Positions 1 through 10,721 of a stretch of 64,000 nt of DNA are shown here, piece by piece. Both the position numbers and the translations under genes were made by a program. Each line of letters starts with the position of its first letter. The stretch's first letter is position 1. The DNA is taken from positions 682,001 to 746,000 of the forward strand of contig CALSQH010000003.1 in NCBI GenBank assembly GCA_943788445.1, written 5' to 3'. The notes beneath the pieces were generated by a model. The model made no database searches. It was not told where the DNA came from and saw only the letters and a list, made by a program, of their open reading frames with translations. The stretch comes from an uncultured Pseudomonadales bacterium. Lineage in GTDB: Bacteria > Pseudomonadota > Gammaproteobacteria > Pseudomonadales > Porticoccaceae.

Positions 1-90
1 CCAAACATGCCTGATTTCTACAAGACCTATGGTGTTAAAGAAGGCGATGCACTGTTCCTGCCACAAGATCAACGGGTAAAGATCTGGTAG
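1..90 (+). CDS. M13-family metallopeptidase, C-terminal fragment (cut by window edge)
   Basis: Frame 1 is open from the first base to a TAG at 88-90 and encodes 29 residues ending in RVKIW. The stretch NMPDFYKTYGVKEGD followed by a terminal VKIW or VRIW is what I know from the C-terminus of neprilysin/PepO-like zinc endopeptidases (M13). The catalytic HExxH part lies outside the window, so activity cannot be judged. The gene converges on the ribosomal-protein operon and shares its terminator. Confidence 0.7.
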   Translation, partial: PNMPDFYKTYGVKEGDALFLPQDQRVKIW

Positions 91-133
91 CAGCAATACT
101 GTGATTAGTTATCAATCGGCTAATTACTAGACG

Positions 134-171
134 AAAAAAAACCGGACAATTATTCATTGTCCGGTTTTTTT
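134..171. terminator. Bidirectional intrinsic terminator
   Basis: A perfect 9-bp stem (142-150 with 156-164, CCGGACAAT/ATTGTCCGG) and a 5-nt loop are flanked by an A-run on the left and a T-run on the right. It therefore has a U-tract on both strands. It ends the plus-strand peptidase gene and the minus-strand alpha operon after rplQ. Confidence 0.9.
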
Positions 172-189
172 ACAGCGATAAGTGTGAAC

Positions 190-588
190 TTATTCGCCAG
201 TAGTCTCTTCGATATCAGCTATATCATTCGCTGCACGATCAACCAATTCAACATAGGCCATTGGTGCATTATCGCCAGAGCGATTACCACACTTAAGAAT
301 ACGTACATAACCACCTGGACGCTCCAAGAAGCGTGGACCCAAATCAGTGAACAACTTACCTACTGTCGCCTTGTTACGAAGACGATCAAAGGCTAATCGA
401 CGATTAGCAACACTGTCTTCTTTTGCGAGAGTGATAAATGGTTCTGCAAAACGACGAAGTTCTTTAGCTTTAGGCAGAGTGGTTTTAATCAGCTCGTGCT
501 CAACCAATGAAGCAGTCATGTTACGGAACATAGCTCTTTTGTGAGTGCCGGTCTTATTTAATTTACGGCCACTATAGCGATGACGCAT
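190..588 (-). CDS. rplQ: 50S ribosomal protein L17
   Basis: 132 residues, close to the usual bacterial length. The N-terminus [20 protein letters not shown] is the classic L17 start, with the core [19 protein letters not shown]17 binds 23S rRNA near the exit tunnel. It is the last gene of the alpha operon, 78 bp after rpoA as in E. coli, and is followed by the terminator at 134-171. The acidic tail (residues about 110-132) is a little longer than in E. coli. Confidence 0.98.
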   Translation of the reverse strand: MRHRYSGRKLNKTGTHKRAMFRNMTASLVEHELIKTTLPKAKELRRFAEPFITLAKEDSVANRRLAFDRLRNKATVGKLFTDLGPRFLERPGGYVRILKCGNRSGDNAPMAYVELVDRAANDIADIEETTGE

Positions 589-666
589 GTTCTTATTCCT
601 TAGTTCGTTGCTTTCTCAGCAATGATATCTATCGAATTCGTTAATTTATCTTGTAAACAAGAGATA

Positions 667-1662
667 TTAAACGAGTTCGCGTTCACTTTTTAAACTAGCT
701 GGTGGCCAGTTCTCAAGGCGCATGCCCAGAGAAAGACCGCGTGAAGCCAAGACATCTTTAATTTCAGTAAGTGACTTCTTACCCAGATTCGGTGTCTTCA
801 GCAACTCAACTTCTGTGCGCTGGATAAGATCACCAATATAATAAATGCTCTCTGCTTTGAGACAGTTAGCTGAACGTACAGTCAGCTCGAGATCATCAAC
901 AGGACGCAGAAGGATTGGATCAATCTCTTCTTCTTTCTCTTCAGGCTCTGCAGCAGTTTCGCCTTCCAGATTCACGAATACAGCCATCTGCTGTTGCAGA
1001 ATGGTCGCTGCGCGACGGATAGACTCTTCAGGATCAATAGTGCCGTTAGTCTCAAGTTCAAGAACTAACTTATCGAGATCCGTACGGTTCTCAACACGTG
1101 CATTGTCAACACTGTAAGAAACTTTATGAATCGGGCTAAAAGACGCATCTAGTTGTAAGCGACCAATAGTACGATTTTCTTCATCACTGATACGTGTATT
1201 CGACGGCTGATAGCCGCGACCACGCTCAAGACGAAGTTGCATGTTCAAGTTAGCCTTACCAGAGATAGTTGCAATAACGTGCTCTGGATTAACAATTTCA
1301 ATATGACTATCAGTGGTAATATCCCCAGCGGTAACAACACCTGGACCAGTCGCATTCAATGAAATAGTTGTTTCATCACGACCTTCCATCAGTGCAGCAA
1401 CACCTTTAAGGTTGAGGAGAATTTCCATTACATCCTCTTGAACACCTTCAATAGCACTGTACTCGTGCTCTACACCCTCAATTTCCACTTCAACAATTGC
1501 GCAACCTGACATAGAAGATAACAGGATACGACGAAGTGCATTACCAAGTGTGTGGCCGAAACCGCGTTCAAGGGGTTCCAGTACAACTTTGGCATGTGTA
1601 GCGCTGTAAGACGTTACATCGATATTACGTGGGGTAAGAAATTCATTTGCAGAATTTGACAT
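667..1662 (-). CDS. rpoA: DNA-directed RNA polymerase subunit alpha
   Basis: 331 residues, the normal size. The N-terminal assembly domain (about 1-235) carries [20 protein letters not shown], which starts the alpha-dimer interface. A glutamate-rich linker ([11 protein letters not shown], near 240) precedes the C-terminal domain (about 250-331), which contacts UP elements and activators and includes the helix-hairpin-helix region [14 protein letters not shown]. It lies between rpsD and rplQ, the conserved alpha-operon position, so polymerase supply is coupled to ribosomal proteins. Confidence 0.98.
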   Translation of the reverse strand: MSNSANEFLTPRNIDVTSYSATHAKVVLEPLERGFGHTLGNALRRILLSSMSGCAIVEVEIEGVEHEYSAIEGVQEDVMEILLNLKGVAALMEGRDETTISLNATGPGVVTAGDITTDSHIEIVNPEHVIATISGKANLNMQLRLERGRGYQPSNTRISDEENRTIGRLQLDASFSPIHKVSYSVDNARVENRTDLDKLVLELETNGTIDPEESIRRAATILQQQMAVFVNLEGETAAEPEEKEEEIDPILLRPVDDLELTVRSANCLKAESIYYIGDLIQRTEVELLKTPNLGKKSLTEIKDVLASRGLSLGMRLENWPPASLKSERELV

Positions 1663-1687
1663 ATTTTTTCCCGTGTTATCTCAAAAG

Positions 1688-2308
1688 TTACTTTGAGTAA
1701 AGTTCGATGATCAGGTTTTCATTGATCTCAGCAGGTAAATCAGAACGATCGGGATAGCGCGTAAACGTGCCTTCCATCTTGTTTGTATCTACTTGCATCC
1801 ATTCAACTTCACCACGCTGTGCGGCCAACTGCAATGCAGTTTGTACGCGTAACTGCTTTTTAGATTTCTCACGCAGGCCGACAACATCACCTTCTTGAAC
1901 TCTAAAAGATGCAATGTTTACTTTCTGTCCGTTGACCAAAATAGAATTATGGGCAACTAACTGACGAGATTCAGCGCGTGTAGCACCAAAGCCCATACGA
2001 TAAACAACGTTATCGAGACGGCGCTCCAGTAGACATAGCAAATTCTCTCCCGTATTACCTTTCAAACGCGCTGCGTCTTTATAGTAATTACGGAATTGCT
2101 TTTCTAGTACGCCGTAAATACGACGAACTTTTTGTTTTTCCCGCAACTGAACACCGTAGTCAGACAGACGACCGCGACGCTGACCATGCTGGCCAGGTGC
2201 GCTATCTGCACGACATTTTGATTCAAGCGGGCGGACGCCACTCTTGAGGAACAAATCAGTTCCCTCACGGCGTGATAATTTACAAGTTGGTCCAAGATAT
2301 CTAGCCAT
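1688..2308 (-). CDS. rpsD: 30S ribosomal protein S4
   Basis: 206 residues, the same as E. coli S4. [19 protein letters not shown] and the S4 RNA-binding domain (about 95-155, [20 protein letters not shown]) are clear. It is a primary 16S rRNA binder. In E. coli S4 represses its own operon by binding a pseudoknot ahead of rpsM; a structured gap is present here before rpsM (3086-3193), but the target itself is inferred. It starts 12 bp after rpsK. Confidence 0.98.
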   Translation of the reverse strand: MARYLGPTCKLSRREGTDLFLKSGVRPLESKCRADSAPGQHGQRRGRLSDYGVQLREKQKVRRIYGVLEKQFRNYYKDAARLKGNTGENLLCLLERRLDNVVYRMGFGATRAESRQLVAHNSILVNGQKVNIASFRVQEGDVVGLREKSKKQLRVQTALQLAAQRGEVEWMQVDTNKMEGTFTRYPDRSDLPAEINENLIIELYSK

Positions 2309-2320
2309 TCTCTGTCTCTC

Positions 2321-2713
2321 TTACACGCGACGCTTTTTGGGTGGACGACAACCGTTGTGTGGTACTGGCGTCACATCCGTAATATTGGTGATCTTATAAC
2401 CTGCATTGTTCAGTGCACGTACCGCAGATTCGCGGCCAGGCCCGGGGCCCTTGACTTGAACATCGAGATTTTTCAATCCGTAATCTTTTGCTGCTTCACC
2501 AGCACGCTCTGCAGCGACCTGTGCGGCAAACGGGGTGCTCTTACGAGAACCACGGAAACCGGAACCACCAGAGGTAGCCCAAGATAGAGTATTACCCTGA
2601 CGATCAGTGATAGTGACAATAGTATTGTTAAACGACGCGTAGATATGAGCGACGCCATCAATAACTGTCTTTCTGACCTTTTTACGGGTTGGTTTGGTTG
2701 CTGCTTTTGCCAT
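2321..2713 (-). CDS. rpsK: 30S ribosomal protein S11
   Basis: 130 residues. The core [22 protein letters not shown] and the tail [12 protein letters not shown] are diagnostic. S11 sits on the 30S platform near the mRNA exit. The short basic N-terminus ([16 protein letters not shown]) is typical of gammaproteobacteria. It is 15 bp downstream of rpsM. Confidence 0.98.
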   Translation of the reverse strand: MAKAATKPTRKKVRKTVIDGVAHIYASFNNTIVTITDRQGNTLSWATSGGSGFRGSRKSTPFAAQVAAERAGEAAKDYGLKNLDVQVKGPGPGRESAVRALNNAGYKITNITDVTPVPHNGCRPPKKRRV

Positions 2714-2728
2714 TACCGTTCCTAGGAA

Positions 2729-3085
2729 TTATCTTTTAATGGGACGACGCGGCCCTTTACGGGTGCGTGCGTTCGTCTTAGTACGCTGTCCACGTACGGG
2801 CAAACTACGACGATGACGAAGGCCGCGATAGCAACCTAAATCCATCAAACGCTTGATATTCATGCTGTTTTCTCTGCGTAGATCACCTTCAACTTCTTTG
2901 GTACCTACAGCAGCTCGCAATAAATCAAGTTGCCCTTCATCTAGTGCAGAAATTTTTGTGTCTTCTGCAATGCCCACATCTGCACAAATCTTACTGGCAG
3001 TTGGGCGACCGATACCAAACACATATGTCAGTGAGATCACTGCGTGTTTGTTATCAGGAATGTTGACACCGGCAATACGGGCCAT
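2729..3085 (-). CDS. rpsM: 30S ribosomal protein S13
   Basis: 118 residues, starting [21 protein letters not shown] and ending in the basic tail [17 protein letters not shown]13 forms head bridges to the 50S subunit and touches P-site tRNA. It is the first alpha-operon gene after rpmJ. The 108-bp gap ahead of it is long for this tightly packed region and holds two RNA hairpins, consistent with translational control. Confidence 0.98.
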   Translation of the reverse strand: MARIAGVNIPDNKHAVISLTYVFGIGRPTASKICADVGIAEDTKISALDEGQLDLLRAAVGTKEVEGDLRRENSMNIKRLMDLGCYRGLRHRRSLPVRGQRTKTNARTRKGPRRPIKR

Positions 3086-3193
3086 TCACATTACTCCACT
3101 TATACTAGGGTTTAATCAGTACCTACAAGCCCTGCAGTAACACTGCAAAAAGGCGCGGTAGAATACCGATAGATCTACCAAAAATCAACCAGA
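3086..3193 (-). promoter_or_regulatory. Structured leader ahead of rpsM (candidate S4 target)
   Basis: On the minus-strand RNA there are two clean hairpins: TGCAGT/ACTGCA with a 3-nt loop (3133-3147), and GGTAGA/TCTACC (arms at 3157-3162 and 3174-3179). The E. coli alpha operon has an S4-binding pseudoknot at this place. I do not see an obvious match to the E. coli primary sequence, so assignment to S4 rests on position. Confidence 0.45.
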
Positions 3194-3310
3194 TTATCCT
3201 TGGCGCTGCTTGTGACGAGGTTCAACACTACAAATAACACGAACCACGCCTTTGCGGCGGACAACTTTACAATTTCGACAAATCGTTTTAACCGATGCAC
3301 GAACTTTCAC
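3194..3310 (-). CDS. rpmJ: 50S ribosomal protein L36
   Basis: A 38-residue protein starting at GTG (3308-3310). The zinc-ribbon residues are present: CRNC near 11-14, a third Cys near 27 and His near 33, so this is the zinc-binding (C+) form of L36. The length equals E. coli L36. An AGAGGTG Shine-Dalgarno lies just upstream; a nearer ATG is out of frame and hits a stop at once, which decides for GTG. It sits between secY and rpsM, the standard spc-alpha junction. Confidence 0.95.
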   Translation of the reverse strand: MKVRASVKTICRNCKVVRRKGVVRVICSVEPRHKQRQG

Positions 3311-3321
3311 AGCATCACCTC

Positions 3322-4638
3322 TTATTTACGGCCGACGTTTTTAAGGTTGGCCTTTTTCATCAAAGAATCATATTGCTGGGACATTAGATGTGACTGCACT
3401 TGAGCCATAAAATCCATTGTCACAACAACGGCAATTAACAGTGAGGTGCCACCCAGATAGAAAGGTACATTGAAGTACACATTCAAGAACTGAGGCATCA
3501 GACAAATCAAGGTGATATAAACACCACCAATCAGTGTGAGACGTGTGGTCACACTATCAATATATTTAGCAGTGTGATCACCAGGACGAATCCCAGGTAA
3601 GAACGCACCACCTTTTTTCAAGTTATCGGCCACTTCTCTAGGGTTATACATCAACGCCGTGTAGAAGAAGCTGAAGAAAATAATCAGGCTTGAGAACAGC
3701 AACACATAGAGTGGCTGGCCCGGTCCAATTAACAATGCAATATCCTGCAACCATGCAGGTGCATTGGTCGCCGATCCAAACCACTGACTAATAGAGGTTG
3801 GGAAAAGCAATAAACTACTCGCGAAAATCGCTGGAATAACACCGGCCATATTCACTTTCAGAGGCAAATGAGATGTCTGAGCATTGTAGGCTTGACGGCC
3901 TTGACGCTGCGCGTAGTTAACAGTCAAACGACGCTGACCGCGTTCAACAAATACTACAAAGTAAACAACTGCTATTGCAATAATCAGGATAAATACCAAA
4001 GTCACAGGATTCAAATCACCCTGCCGCGCTGATTCTAATGCTTGGCCAATTGCTCCGGGAATACCCGCGACAATACCCGCAAAGATCAACATTGAAATAC
4101 CGTTACCAATACCGCGTTCGGTAATCTGCTCGCCCAACCACATCAAGAAAACTGCGCCGGCAACTAACGAGGAGATAGCAACTGCATAGAACATAGTGCT
4201 CACTTCATAGGCTAAGCCCTGAGAAGCGAATCCTACAGCCATTGCTGTACCCTGAATAAGTGCTAAGAAAACCGTACCATATCTAGTGTACTGGTTAATC
4301 TTGCGGCGACCACTGTCACCTTCCTTCTTTAACTGCTCTAAAGCTGGAACGGTTGCCGAGAGTAATTGCATAATGATCGATGCAGAGATGTAAGGCATTA
4401 CACCGAGAGCTAAAATGCTCATTCTCTCCAATGCACCACCAGAGAACATATTAAACAAACCGAGGTAAGTACCCTGATTCTGTGTAAATAGTTCTGCTAA
4501 ACGATCAGGATCGAATCCAGGTACTGGGATATGTGTACCGATTCGATAAATGATAATAGCAATGAATAAAAAGCGAAGGCGAGCCCACAGCTCGCCTAGT
4601 CCTTTATTGCCTACCGGCATGTTACCTGGCTTAGCCAT
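3322..4638 (-). CDS. secY: Protein translocase subunit SecY
   Basis: 438 residues, with ten hydrophobic segments expected and a run of clear ones visible. It is the channel of the Sec translocon in the inner membrane and partners SecE (gene at 32743-33111) and SecG. It begins with the cytosolic stretch [29 protein letters not shown] precedes the plug region, and the cytosolic loop with [22 protein letters not shown] is the conserved ribosome/SecA contact. It starts 3 bp after the rplO stop. Confidence 0.98.
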   Translation of the reverse strand: MAKPGNMPVGNKGLGELWARLRFLFIAIIIYRIGTHIPVPGFDPDRLAELFTQNQGTYLGLFNMFSGGALERMSILALGVMPYISASIIMQLLSATVPALEQLKKEGDSGRRKINQYTRYGTVFLALIQGTAMAVGFASQGLAYEVSTMFYAVAISSLVAGAVFLMWLGEQITERGIGNGISMLIFAGIVAGIPGAIGQALESARQGDLNPVTLVFILIIAIAVVYFVVFVERGQRRLTVNYAQRQGRQAYNAQTSHLPLKVNMAGVIPAIFASSLLLFPTSISQWFGSATNAPAWLQDIALLIGPGQPLYVLLFSSLIIFFSFFYTALMYNPREVADNLKKGGAFLPGIRPGDHTAKYIDSVTTRLTLIGGVYITLICLMPQFLNVYFNVPFYLGGTSLLIAVVVTMDFMAQVQSHLMSQQYDSLMKKANLKNVGRK

Positions 4639-4641
4639 TTT

Positions 4642-5076
4642 TTATTCTTCTACCTTTCCGCCAGCTGCTTGAATAGCTGCCAGAGCACCTTTAGTTGCGC
4701 CAACACCTTTGAGTGTTACTGCTTTAGTAACTTCTCCAGAGGCAAAAACTTTGGCACGTAAAATATTACTGTTAATCAGACCAGCTTTACGCAGAGCTTC
4801 GATGTCTACAATCTCACCTTCAATAAGGTGTAACTCAGACAACCGGATCTCAGCGGTAACTGCAGCAAGTCGTGAAGTAAAACCATACTTTGGCAGACGC
4901 TTCTGTAAAGGCATCTGACCACCTTCAAATCCTGGACGAACACTGCCACCAGAACGAGCTTTCTGACCTTTGTGACCACGGCCACCAGTCTTACCAATAC
5001 CGCTACCGATACCACGACCGCAGCGCTTACCTTCTTTAATTCGACCCGGAGCCGGGCTAAGGGTATTCAGATGCAT
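4642..5076 (-). CDS. rplO: 50S ribosomal protein L15
   Basis: 144 residues from the ATG at 5074-5076 ([18 protein letters not shown]). An ATG five codons further upstream is in frame, but AGGAGG lies seven bases before the chosen ATG and the chosen start matches E. coli L15. The Gly/Arg-rich N-terminus ([20 protein letters not shown]) threads into 23S rRNA. The start is one base from the rpmD stop, so the pair is likely coupled in translation. Confidence 0.96.
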   Translation of the reverse strand: MHLNTLSPAPGRIKEGKRCGRGIGSGIGKTGGRGHKGQKARSGGSVRPGFEGGQMPLQKRLPKYGFTSRLAAVTAEIRLSELHLIEGEIVDIEALRKAGLINSNILRAKVFASGEVTKAVTLKGVGATKGALAAIQAAGGKVEE

Positions 5077-5077
5077 C

Positions 5078-5272
5078 TTAAGCCTCCTCAACCTGTAACA
5101 TATAATGAACTTTGTTGATCATGCCACGTACTGACGGAGTGTCTTCCACTTCGACAGTGTGACCGATACGACGTAAACCCAAACCAGATACACAGGCTTT
5201 GTGATTCTGTAAACGACCAATAATACTTTTGGTCTGGGTTACTTTAATTTTTTTCAATTTTGCTTTTGCCAT
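5078..5272 (-). CDS. rpmD: 50S ribosomal protein L30
   Basis: 64 residues from [19 protein letters not shown]. The open frame runs 29 codons further upstream into rpsE, but that part is unlike L30, so I use the ATG at 5270-5272. The core [23 protein letters not shown] is standard. L30 is a small peripheral 50S protein, here between rpsE and rplO as in other spc operons. Confidence 0.96.
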   Translation of the reverse strand: MAKAKLKKIKVTQTKSIIGRLQNHKACVSGLGLRRIGHTVEVEDTPSVRGMINKVHYMLQVEEA

Positions 5273-5309
5273 GATCTTCTTCCAATAACTGACGTTTTTA
5301 AGCCGCCAC

Positions 5310-5819
5310 TTAGTTGAGGATTTCTTCCACAGATTTGCCACGCTTTGCAGCAACATCATCTGGTGACTTCATATCTCTTAATGCTTTAAATGTTGCGCGA
5401 ACAACGTTTACTGGGTTAGTTGACCCGTAGCATTTAGCCAATACATTTTGTACACCGGCTAATTCCAATACAGAGCGCATTGCACCACCGGCAATTACAC
5501 CAGTACCGTCAGATGCAGGCTGCATATAGATTTTTGAAGCCGCGTGAATACCCTTTGTAGGGTATTGGATAGTGCTGCCATCAAGGGCTACATCTATCAT
5601 ATTGCGACGAGCCGCTTCCATAGCCTTTTGAATTGCCTGAGGCACTTCACGGGCCTTGCCGCGACCGAAGCCAACTTTGCCATTCCCATCACCAACAACA
5701 GTCAGTGCAGTAAAAGCGAAGATACGTCCACCTTTAACCGTCTTTGCAACACGGTTAACTTGAACCAGCTTCTCCATCATTCCTTCAGCTGCAGAATCTT
5801 TCTGATCTGTAAGAGCCAT
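5310..5819 (-). CDS. rpsE: 30S ribosomal protein S5
   Basis: 169 residues. The double-stranded RNA-binding-like N-domain has [20 protein letters not shown], the loop where spectinomycin-resistance changes occur; [16 protein letters not shown] and the C-terminal [17 protein letters not shown] follow. It contributes to decoding fidelity and mRNA entry. Spacing to rplR is 12 bp. Confidence 0.98.
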   Translation of the reverse strand: MALTDQKDSAAEGMMEKLVQVNRVAKTVKGGRIFAFTALTVVGDGNGKVGFGRGKAREVPQAIQKAMEAARRNMIDVALDGSTIQYPTKGIHAASKIYMQPASDGTGVIAGGAMRSVLELAGVQNVLAKCYGSTNPVNVVRATFKALRDMKSPDDVAAKRGKSVEEILN

Positions 5820-5831
5820 ATTATCTACCTA

Positions 5832-6182
5832 TTAAAATTCGAGGCCGGCTTCACGCGCGGCGTCTGCCAATGCTTTAACACGGCCGTGATATTTAAAACC
5901 GCTACGGTCAAACGCAACAGCGGTTACACCAGCAGCTACTGCACGCTCGGCTACTAACTTGCCTACCGCTGCCGCAGCTTCAACGTTACCGGTGCTACCA
6001 GAACGTAAATCTTTTTCTAAAGTTGATGCAGTTGCTAAAACTCGATCGCCTTCAGCTGCAATTACCTGCGCATAAATGTGACGCGGAGTACGATTAATAC
6101 ACAAACGGTTTGCACCAAGTTCGCGGATCTTCATACGTACGCGGCGCGCTCTGCGCTGACGTGTAACTTTTTTATCGCTCAT
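5832..6182 (-). CDS. rplR: 50S ribosomal protein L18
   Basis: 116 residues. The basic N-terminus [16 protein letters not shown], then [12 protein letters not shown] and the C-terminal [20 protein letters not shown] identify L18. It binds 5S rRNA and joins it to the 50S central protuberance together with L5 (7471-8010). It lies in the standard spc order. Confidence 0.98.
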   Translation of the reverse strand: MSDKKVTRQRRARRVRMKIRELGANRLCINRTPRHIYAQVIAAEGDRVLATASTLEKDLRSGSTGNVEAAAAVGKLVAERAVAAGVTAVAFDRSGFKYHGRVKALADAAREAGLEF

Positions 6183-6194
6183 CGTATTACCCTA

Positions 6195-6728
6195 TTACTT
6201 CTTCTTGGCCTCTTTACGTCTCACGTGCTCACCAGAAATTCTAACTCCCTTACCCTTGTAAGGCTCTGGCGGACGGAAGGCGCGAATTTCAGCTGCGGCT
6301 TGACCCAACATCTGCTTATCCGAGGACTTCAGTAAAATTTCAGTCTGACTTGGCGTTTCTGCGGTAACACCTTTAGGAAGTTCATAAACAACTGGGTGCG
6401 AAAAACCTAATGTAAGATTAATCTTCGCTCCCTGAACTTGCGCACGGTAACCAACACCGACCAAATCAAGCTTCTTCTCAAAACCTTGTGAGACACCGGT
6501 AACCATATTGTTTACCAGGGCTCGAGTAGTACCGGACATCGCCCGCGAAAACTTGGCACCTGTGCGCGCAGAAAAAGTAAGAACATTTTCATTTTGCACA
6601 ATTTCCACTTCAGGATTGATTGACATCGCCATGGTGCCAATTTTACCCTTAACAGTTATTTCCGAATTACCAAGTGTAACTTGAACACCACTGGGCAGTT
6701 CTACTGGATTATTTGCAACTCTAGACAT
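6195..6728 (-). CDS. rplF: 50S ribosomal protein L6
   Basis: 177 residues, the same as E. coli. Two L6 repeats (about 1-80 and 85-177) are visible: the first starts [17 protein letters not shown], the second holds the conserved GVGYRAQ and [12 protein letters not shown]6 sits near the factor-binding site close to the sarcin-ricin loop. Confidence 0.98.
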   Translation of the reverse strand: MSRVANNPVELPSGVQVTLGNSEITVKGKIGTMAMSINPEVEIVQNENVLTFSARTGAKFSRAMSGTTRALVNNMVTGVSQGFEKKLDLVGVGYRAQVQGAKINLTLGFSHPVVYELPKGVTAETPSQTEILLKSSDKQMLGQAAAEIRAFRPPEPYKGKGVRISGEHVRRKEAKKK

Positions 6729-6740
6729 CTCGTTTTCCTA

Positions 6741-7133
6741 TCAGAATACGGTACAAAGCACTTCACCGCCGATACCGGCAGCGCGAGCAGCACGATCAGT
6801 CATCACACCATTACTGGTTGAGACAATCGCTACACCAAGTCCGCTTCGTACTTTAGGTAAATCATCACTACCTACATACAAACGTAAGCTCGGCTTGCTA
6901 ATACGTGTAATTTCTTCAATAACTGGCTTACCTTCAAAATATTTAAGGTCAACAGTTAAAGACGGCTTTACTTCTTCACTAACGGCAAAACCGCCAATGT
7001 AACCTTCGTCGAGTAAAACTTTGGCAATTGAAGCCTTTAGTTTTGACGCAGGCATAGTAACTTCTGGTTTGCTACGGTGATGCGCATTACGAATGCGGGT
7101 CAACATATCTGCTATTGGATCTTGCATACTCAT
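6741..7133 (-). CDS. rpsH: 30S ribosomal protein S8
   Basis: 130 residues, [17 protein letters not shown] at the start and [20 protein letters not shown] near the end. S8 binds helix 21 of 16S rRNA and in E. coli represses the spc operon by binding the rplE start region. The rplX-rplE gap here is only 17 bp, so any such site would overlap the rplE start. Confidence 0.98.
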   Translation of the reverse strand: MSMQDPIADMLTRIRNAHHRSKPEVTMPASKLKASIAKVLLDEGYIGGFAVSEEVKPSLTVDLKYFEGKPVIEEITRISKPSLRLYVGSDDLPKVRSGLGVAIVSTSNGVMTDRAARAAGIGGEVLCTVF

Positions 7134-7152
7134 ATCGTTTGGCTCCTTAAAC

Positions 7153-7458
7153 TTACCAGCTGGACTTAACTAGGCCAGGAATTTCACCGCGCATTGCTGA
7201 TTCGCGCAGTTTGTTTCGGCACAGGCCAAACTTACGGTAAACACCGTGTGGACGACCAGTGATACGACAACGATTACGCTGACGAACTGGACTCGCATCA
7301 CGCGGCAGTTTTTGTAAACTTACTTGAGCATTCCAACGATCTTCGTCAGATGCATTAATGTCACTAATAATCGCTTTTAATTCAGCGCGCTTTACAGCGA
7401 ATTTAGCAACGGTCTTAGTGCGCTTTTTTTCGCGCTCGACCATGGATACTTTAGCCAT
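7153..7458 (-). CDS. rpsN: 30S ribosomal protein S14
   Basis: 101 residues: the long, zinc-free (C-) form, since the CxxC pairs of short S14 are absent. [20 protein letters not shown] and the C-terminal [19 protein letters not shown] are typical. It is a late-assembling head protein. The 12-bp gap to rplE is normal for spc. Confidence 0.98.
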   Translation of the reverse strand: MAKVSMVEREKKRTKTVAKFAVKRAELKAIISDINASDEDRWNAQVSLQKLPRDASPVRQRNRCRITGRPHGVYRKFGLCRNKLRESAMRGEIPGLVKSSW

Positions 7459-7470
7459 TTATCTACTACC

Positions 7471-8010
7471 TCAACCTTTCAGCGGGAAGTTAAAGGCGCG
7501 CAGTAGTGCGCGACCTTCGTCATCATTCTTAGCAGTGGTAGTGACAGTAATATCAAGACCACGCAACTTATCAATCTTCTCGTAATCAATCTCTGGGAAA
7601 ATGATCTGCTCACTTACACCCATGGAAAAATTACCACGCCCATCGAACTGCTTGGGGCTAATGCCGCGAAAATCTCGAATACGGGGAATAGCGATACTCA
7701 CTAAACGCTCAAGAAATTCATACATACGGTCACTACGCAGAGTTACCTTAGTACCAATCGGCCAACCCTCACGAACCTTAAAGCCAGCAATTGATTTGCG
7801 CGCTTTGTTAACCACTGGCTTCTGTCCAGCAATCAAAGTTAAGTCTGCAACGGCGTTCTCGAGTGCTTTTTTATCACCGATCGCTTCACCAACACCCATA
7901 TTCAAGGTGATCTTGGTAATGCGAGGAACTTCCATCACATTAGCTAGACCCAGCTCATCTTTAAGCTTGGTCGCTAACTCATTTTTATATACTTCTTTCA
8001 GCCTTGCCAT
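7471..8010 (-). CDS. rplE: 50S ribosomal protein L5
   Basis: 179 residues. [18 protein letters not shown] and [20 protein letters not shown] are signature stretches. L5 binds 5S rRNA and touches P-site tRNA and S13. In E. coli its translation start is the S8 repressor target for the spc operon. Confidence 0.98.
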   Translation of the reverse strand: MARLKEVYKNELATKLKDELGLANVMEVPRITKITLNMGVGEAIGDKKALENAVADLTLIAGQKPVVNKARKSIAGFKVREGWPIGTKVTLRSDRMYEFLERLVSIAIPRIRDFRGISPKQFDGRGNFSMGVSEQIIFPEIDYEKIDKLRGLDITVTTTAKNDDEGRALLRAFNFPLKG

Positions 8011-8027
8011 TTCAGATACCTGTTTAT

Positions 8028-8351
8028 TTAAGCGTCGACGGCTTCGCCGCTAGACTTAAAGACACGAATTTTTTTGTTGTCTTCTTGAATCTTAAAGCCA
8101 ACTCGATCCGCTTTACTGGTTGCGCTATTAAAGATCGCAACATTTGAAAGCTGAATAGGAGCTTCCTTTTCAATAATCCCGCCTGGAATACCGGCTTGTG
8201 GATTAGGCTTCTGATGCTTTTTAATCATCTGAATACCAGATACTAGTAGACGGTCATTTTCTAGTACCTTAAGTACCTTGCCGCGCTTACCTTTATCCTT
8301 GCCTGCGATAACAATTACTTCGTCGTCGCGTTTAATTTTGAGCATTGCCAT
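8028..8351 (-). CDS. rplX: 50S ribosomal protein L24
   Basis: 107 residues, with a KOW motif near the N-terminus ([18 protein letters not shown]). L24 starts 50S assembly on the 5' domain of 23S rRNA. The ATG at 8349-8351 has GAGG about nine bases upstream; an alternative ATG two codons later cannot be excluded. Confidence 0.97.
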   Translation of the reverse strand: MAMLKIKRDDEVIVIAGKDKGKRGKVLKVLENDRLLVSGIQMIKKHQKPNPQAGIPGGIIEKEAPIQLSNVAIFNSATSKADRVGFKIQEDNKKIRVFKSSGEAVDA

Positions 8352-8365
8352 TTCTTAATCCTCGC

Positions 8366-8734
8366 TTACAGCACTTCAGGTGCTAGGGAGATAATACGCA
8401 TAAACTTCTCATTGCGAAGCTCACGAGTTACCGGCCCAAAAATACGTGTGCCAATAGGTGCGTTGTTAGCGTTGAGCAATACTGCAGCATTATCATCAAA
8501 TTTGATTAAGCTGCCGTCCTGACGACGCAGACCCTTCTTAGTGCGAACAACTACTGCACTCATCACCTGGCCTTTCTTTACCTTACCGCGGGGAATCGCT
8601 TCCTTAACCGTAACTTTAATAATGTCACCGACCCGAGCATAGCGGCGGTGTGAACCGCCAAGTACTTTGATACACATCACACGACGTGCACCGCTGTTGT
8701 CTGCTACATCAAGATAACTTTCTGTTTGAATCAT
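8366..8734 (-). CDS. rplN: 50S ribosomal protein L14
   Basis: 122 residues, starting [20 protein letters not shown], with [11 protein letters not shown] near the C-terminus. L14 forms intersubunit bridges and is the silencing-factor binding face of the 50S. It begins the spc gene group after the S10 genes, 33 bp after rpsQ. I found no terminator between the S10 and spc groups, so they may be cotranscribed. Confidence 0.98.
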   Translation of the reverse strand: MIQTESYLDVADNSGARRVMCIKVLGGSHRRYARVGDIIKVTVKEAIPRGKVKKGQVMSAVVVRTKKGLRRQDGSLIKFDDNAAVLLNANNAPIGTRIFGPVTRELRNEKFMRIISLAPEVL

Positions 8735-8767
8735 TTTCTTACCCCGAACCCTTTACTGATAACAGAA

Positions 8768-9034
8768 TTATTCTGCTACAGCACGCTCGTCAATATTGAC
8801 CAGTTTCCACGCCTTGTCTTTAGAGACAGGACGGCACTCTGCGATCGTTACTAGATCACCTGTACGCGCACCATTATCTTCATCATGCGCTTTAATTTTT
8901 GTCGACTTAGTTAAGATCTTCCCATAAACAGGGTGCTTAACGCGACGCTCGATCAAGACAGTTACAGTCTTGTCCATTTTGTCACTGACGATACGACCAG
9001 TCAGAGTACGTGAGCTCGTTTTTAATTCAGACAT
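8768..9034 (-). CDS. rpsQ: 30S ribosomal protein S17
   Basis: 88 residues, an OB-fold protein with [20 protein letters not shown] and the conserved loop [19 protein letters not shown]. It binds 16S helices early in 30S assembly. It starts 2 bp before the end of the rpmC spacing, i.e. practically contiguous with it. Confidence 0.98.
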   Translation of the reverse strand: MSELKTSSRTLTGRIVSDKMDKTVTVLIERRVKHPVYGKILTKSTKIKAHDEDNGARTGDLVTIAECRPVSKDKAWKLVNIDERAVAE

Positions 9035-9036
9035 TG

Positions 9037-9228
9037 TTATTCCCCTGCCTTCTGGTTAAGCACAGTTTTGATACGCGCAATATTACGACGCGTCTGCTTA
9101 ACTTTGTGGCTTTCGTTTAACTGACCAGTGGACAACTGCATACGCAGATTAAACTGCTGCTTAAGCTCGTCAATTAAAACGGCTTCCAGCTCTTCACTTG
9201 TCTTGTCACGCAATTCGTTTGATTTCAT
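9037..9228 (-). CDS. rpmC: 50S ribosomal protein L29
   Basis: 63 residues from ATG 9226-9228, exactly the E. coli length. A GTG two codons upstream is in frame but lacks a better ribosome-binding site. Two long helices are predicted, and [20 protein letters not shown] is the signature. L29 sits at the exit tunnel beside L23, where trigger factor and SRP dock. Confidence 0.96.
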   Translation of the reverse strand: MKSNELRDKTSEELEAVLIDELKQQFNLRMQLSTGQLNESHKVKQTRRNIARIKTVLNQKAGE

Positions 9229-9230
9229 CT

Positions 9231-9644
9231 TCACATCACCGTGCGTCTAACGAAGGTGGTTGCAATCGGCAACTTAGCCGTAGCAAGAGCAAATGCTTCA
9301 CGAGCAATCTCTTCGCTAACACCTTCCATTTCATAAAGAATCTTGCCTGGCTGAATTAACGCAACCCAGTACTCGACATTACCCTTACCTTTACCCATAC
9401 GCACTTCAAGTGGCTTGTTTGTAATCGGCTTATCTGGGAAAACTCTGATCCAGATTTTGCCACCACGTTTAATGTGACGGGTCATTGCACGACGAGCCGC
9501 TTCAATCTGACGAGCGGTCAATCGACCACGGCCAGTTGCTTTGAGGCCAAACTCGCCAAAGCTTACCTTGCTGCCGCGCTGAGCCAGACCACGGTTACGG
9601 CCTTTGTGCATCTTGCGGAATTTTGTACGTTTCGGTTGCAGCAT
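9231..9644 (-). CDS. rplP: 50S ribosomal protein L16
   Basis: 137 residues. [19 protein letters not shown] and [19 protein letters not shown] are typical. L16 shapes the A-site tRNA channel and is an assembly checkpoint. The basic loop [21 protein letters not shown] includes the Arg near 81 that YcfD-type oxygenases hydroxylate in E. coli. Confidence 0.98.
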   Translation of the reverse strand: MLQPKRTKFRKMHKGRNRGLAQRGSKVSFGEFGLKATGRGRLTARQIEAARRAMTRHIKRGGKIWIRVFPDKPITNKPLEVRMGKGKGNVEYWVALIQPGKILYEMEGVSEEIAREAFALATAKLPIATTFVRRTVM

Positions 9645-9656
9645 TTCGCTTTACCC

Positions 9657-10340
9657 TTATCGCTTGTTTCTTGTGTCTTGTTTCTTGGCAGGTGCTTTCT
9701 CAGCTTCCTCACCACCCAGAACCTCGCCTTTGAAGATCCAGACCTTCACACCGATAATCCCATAAGTGGTATTAGCTTCGGCTGTTGAATAGTCTATATC
9801 TGCACGCAGGGTATGAAGCGGAACACGTCCTTCTCTATACCATTCTGTACGTGCGATCTCCGCGCCGCCTAAACGACCACCAACCTGAATTTTGATTCCC
9901 AACGCTCCACCGCGCATGGCATTTTGCACTGCACGCTTCGTGGCACGACGGAACATAACTCGACGCTCTAACTGCTGAGCTACGTTCTGTGCGACCAATG
10001 TTGAGTCAAGATCCGGCTTGCGTATCTCTTCAATATTGATATTGACTGCGCAGCCCATTTTTTTGGCAATTTCATTGCGCAGCTTCTCAACATCTTCGCC
10101 CTTCTTACCAATTACAATACCCGGGCGGGCAGTGTGGATAGTAATACGAGCACTGTCCGATGGACGCTCAATCTCCACACGACTCACAGATGCGTGAGCT
10201 AATTTATTCGTAATAAAGTCACGAACGGTAAGATCCTGATAGAGCTTGTCCGCATAGTCCTTATTACCCGCATACCACGTTGAAGTATGCTTTTTAACAA
10301 TACCTAAACGGATGCCAGTTGGATGTACTTTTTGACCCAT
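9657..10340 (-). CDS. rpsC: 30S ribosomal protein S3
   Basis: 227 residues. It has a type-II KH domain (about 38-105) with the GxxG loop in [17 protein letters not shown], then the C-terminal domain with [20 protein letters not shown]. It lines the mRNA entry channel and has helicase activity in E. coli. The alanine/lysine-rich end ([17 protein letters not shown]) varies between species. Confidence 0.98.
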   Translation of the reverse strand: MGQKVHPTGIRLGIVKKHTSTWYAGNKDYADKLYQDLTVRDFITNKLAHASVSRVEIERPSDSARITIHTARPGIVIGKKGEDVEKLRNEIAKKMGCAVNINIEEIRKPDLDSTLVAQNVAQQLERRVMFRRATKRAVQNAMRGGALGIKIQVGGRLGGAEIARTEWYREGRVPLHTLRADIDYSTAEANTTYGIIGVKVWIFKGEVLGGEEAEKAPAKKQDTRNKR

Positions 10341-10363
10341 GGAATGGTCTCCCGAACCTTATT

Positions 10364-10696
10364 CTACTTTTCAGCGACTTTTACAGTGATGTGACAACTG
10401 CGCTTAAGAATTCTATCTGCACGGCCTTTGGCCCGTGGTTTGATACGCTTCATAGTCATGCCTTCATCAACAAAAATCGTTGATACTTTCAGCTCGTCTA
10501 CATCAGCCCCATCATTGTGCTCAGCGTTGGCAATTGCCGACTCAAGCACTTTCTTAATAATATCCGCACCTTTCTTGCTGCTGAACTGCAAAATATCTAA
10601 TGCATCTTCAACCGCTTTACCGCGAATTTGATCAGCAACCAGACGCGCTTTTTGCGCTGATAACCTGGCTCCTCTTAATTTTGCTGCTACTTCCAC
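10364..10696 (-). CDS. rplV: 50S ribosomal protein L22
   Basis: 110 residues, matching E. coli L22, if started at GTG 10694-10696 (sequence [20 protein letters not shown]). A TTG two codons further up is in frame but sits too close to the AGAGG. The beta-hairpin ([20 protein letters not shown]) lines the exit tunnel, where macrolide-resistance changes map. Confidence 0.95.
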   Translation of the reverse strand: MEVAAKLRGARLSAQKARLVADQIRGKAVEDALDILQFSSKKGADIIKKVLESAIANAEHNDGADVDELKVSTIFVDEGMTMKRIKPRAKGRADRILKRSCHITVKVAEK

Positions 10697-10721
10697 AGTC
10701 AATACCTCTTCCGCTTAGTGC

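Noticed and set aside
5273..5359. 29-residue N-terminal extension of L30
   Set aside because: It overlaps the rpsE coding end and bears no likeness to L30.
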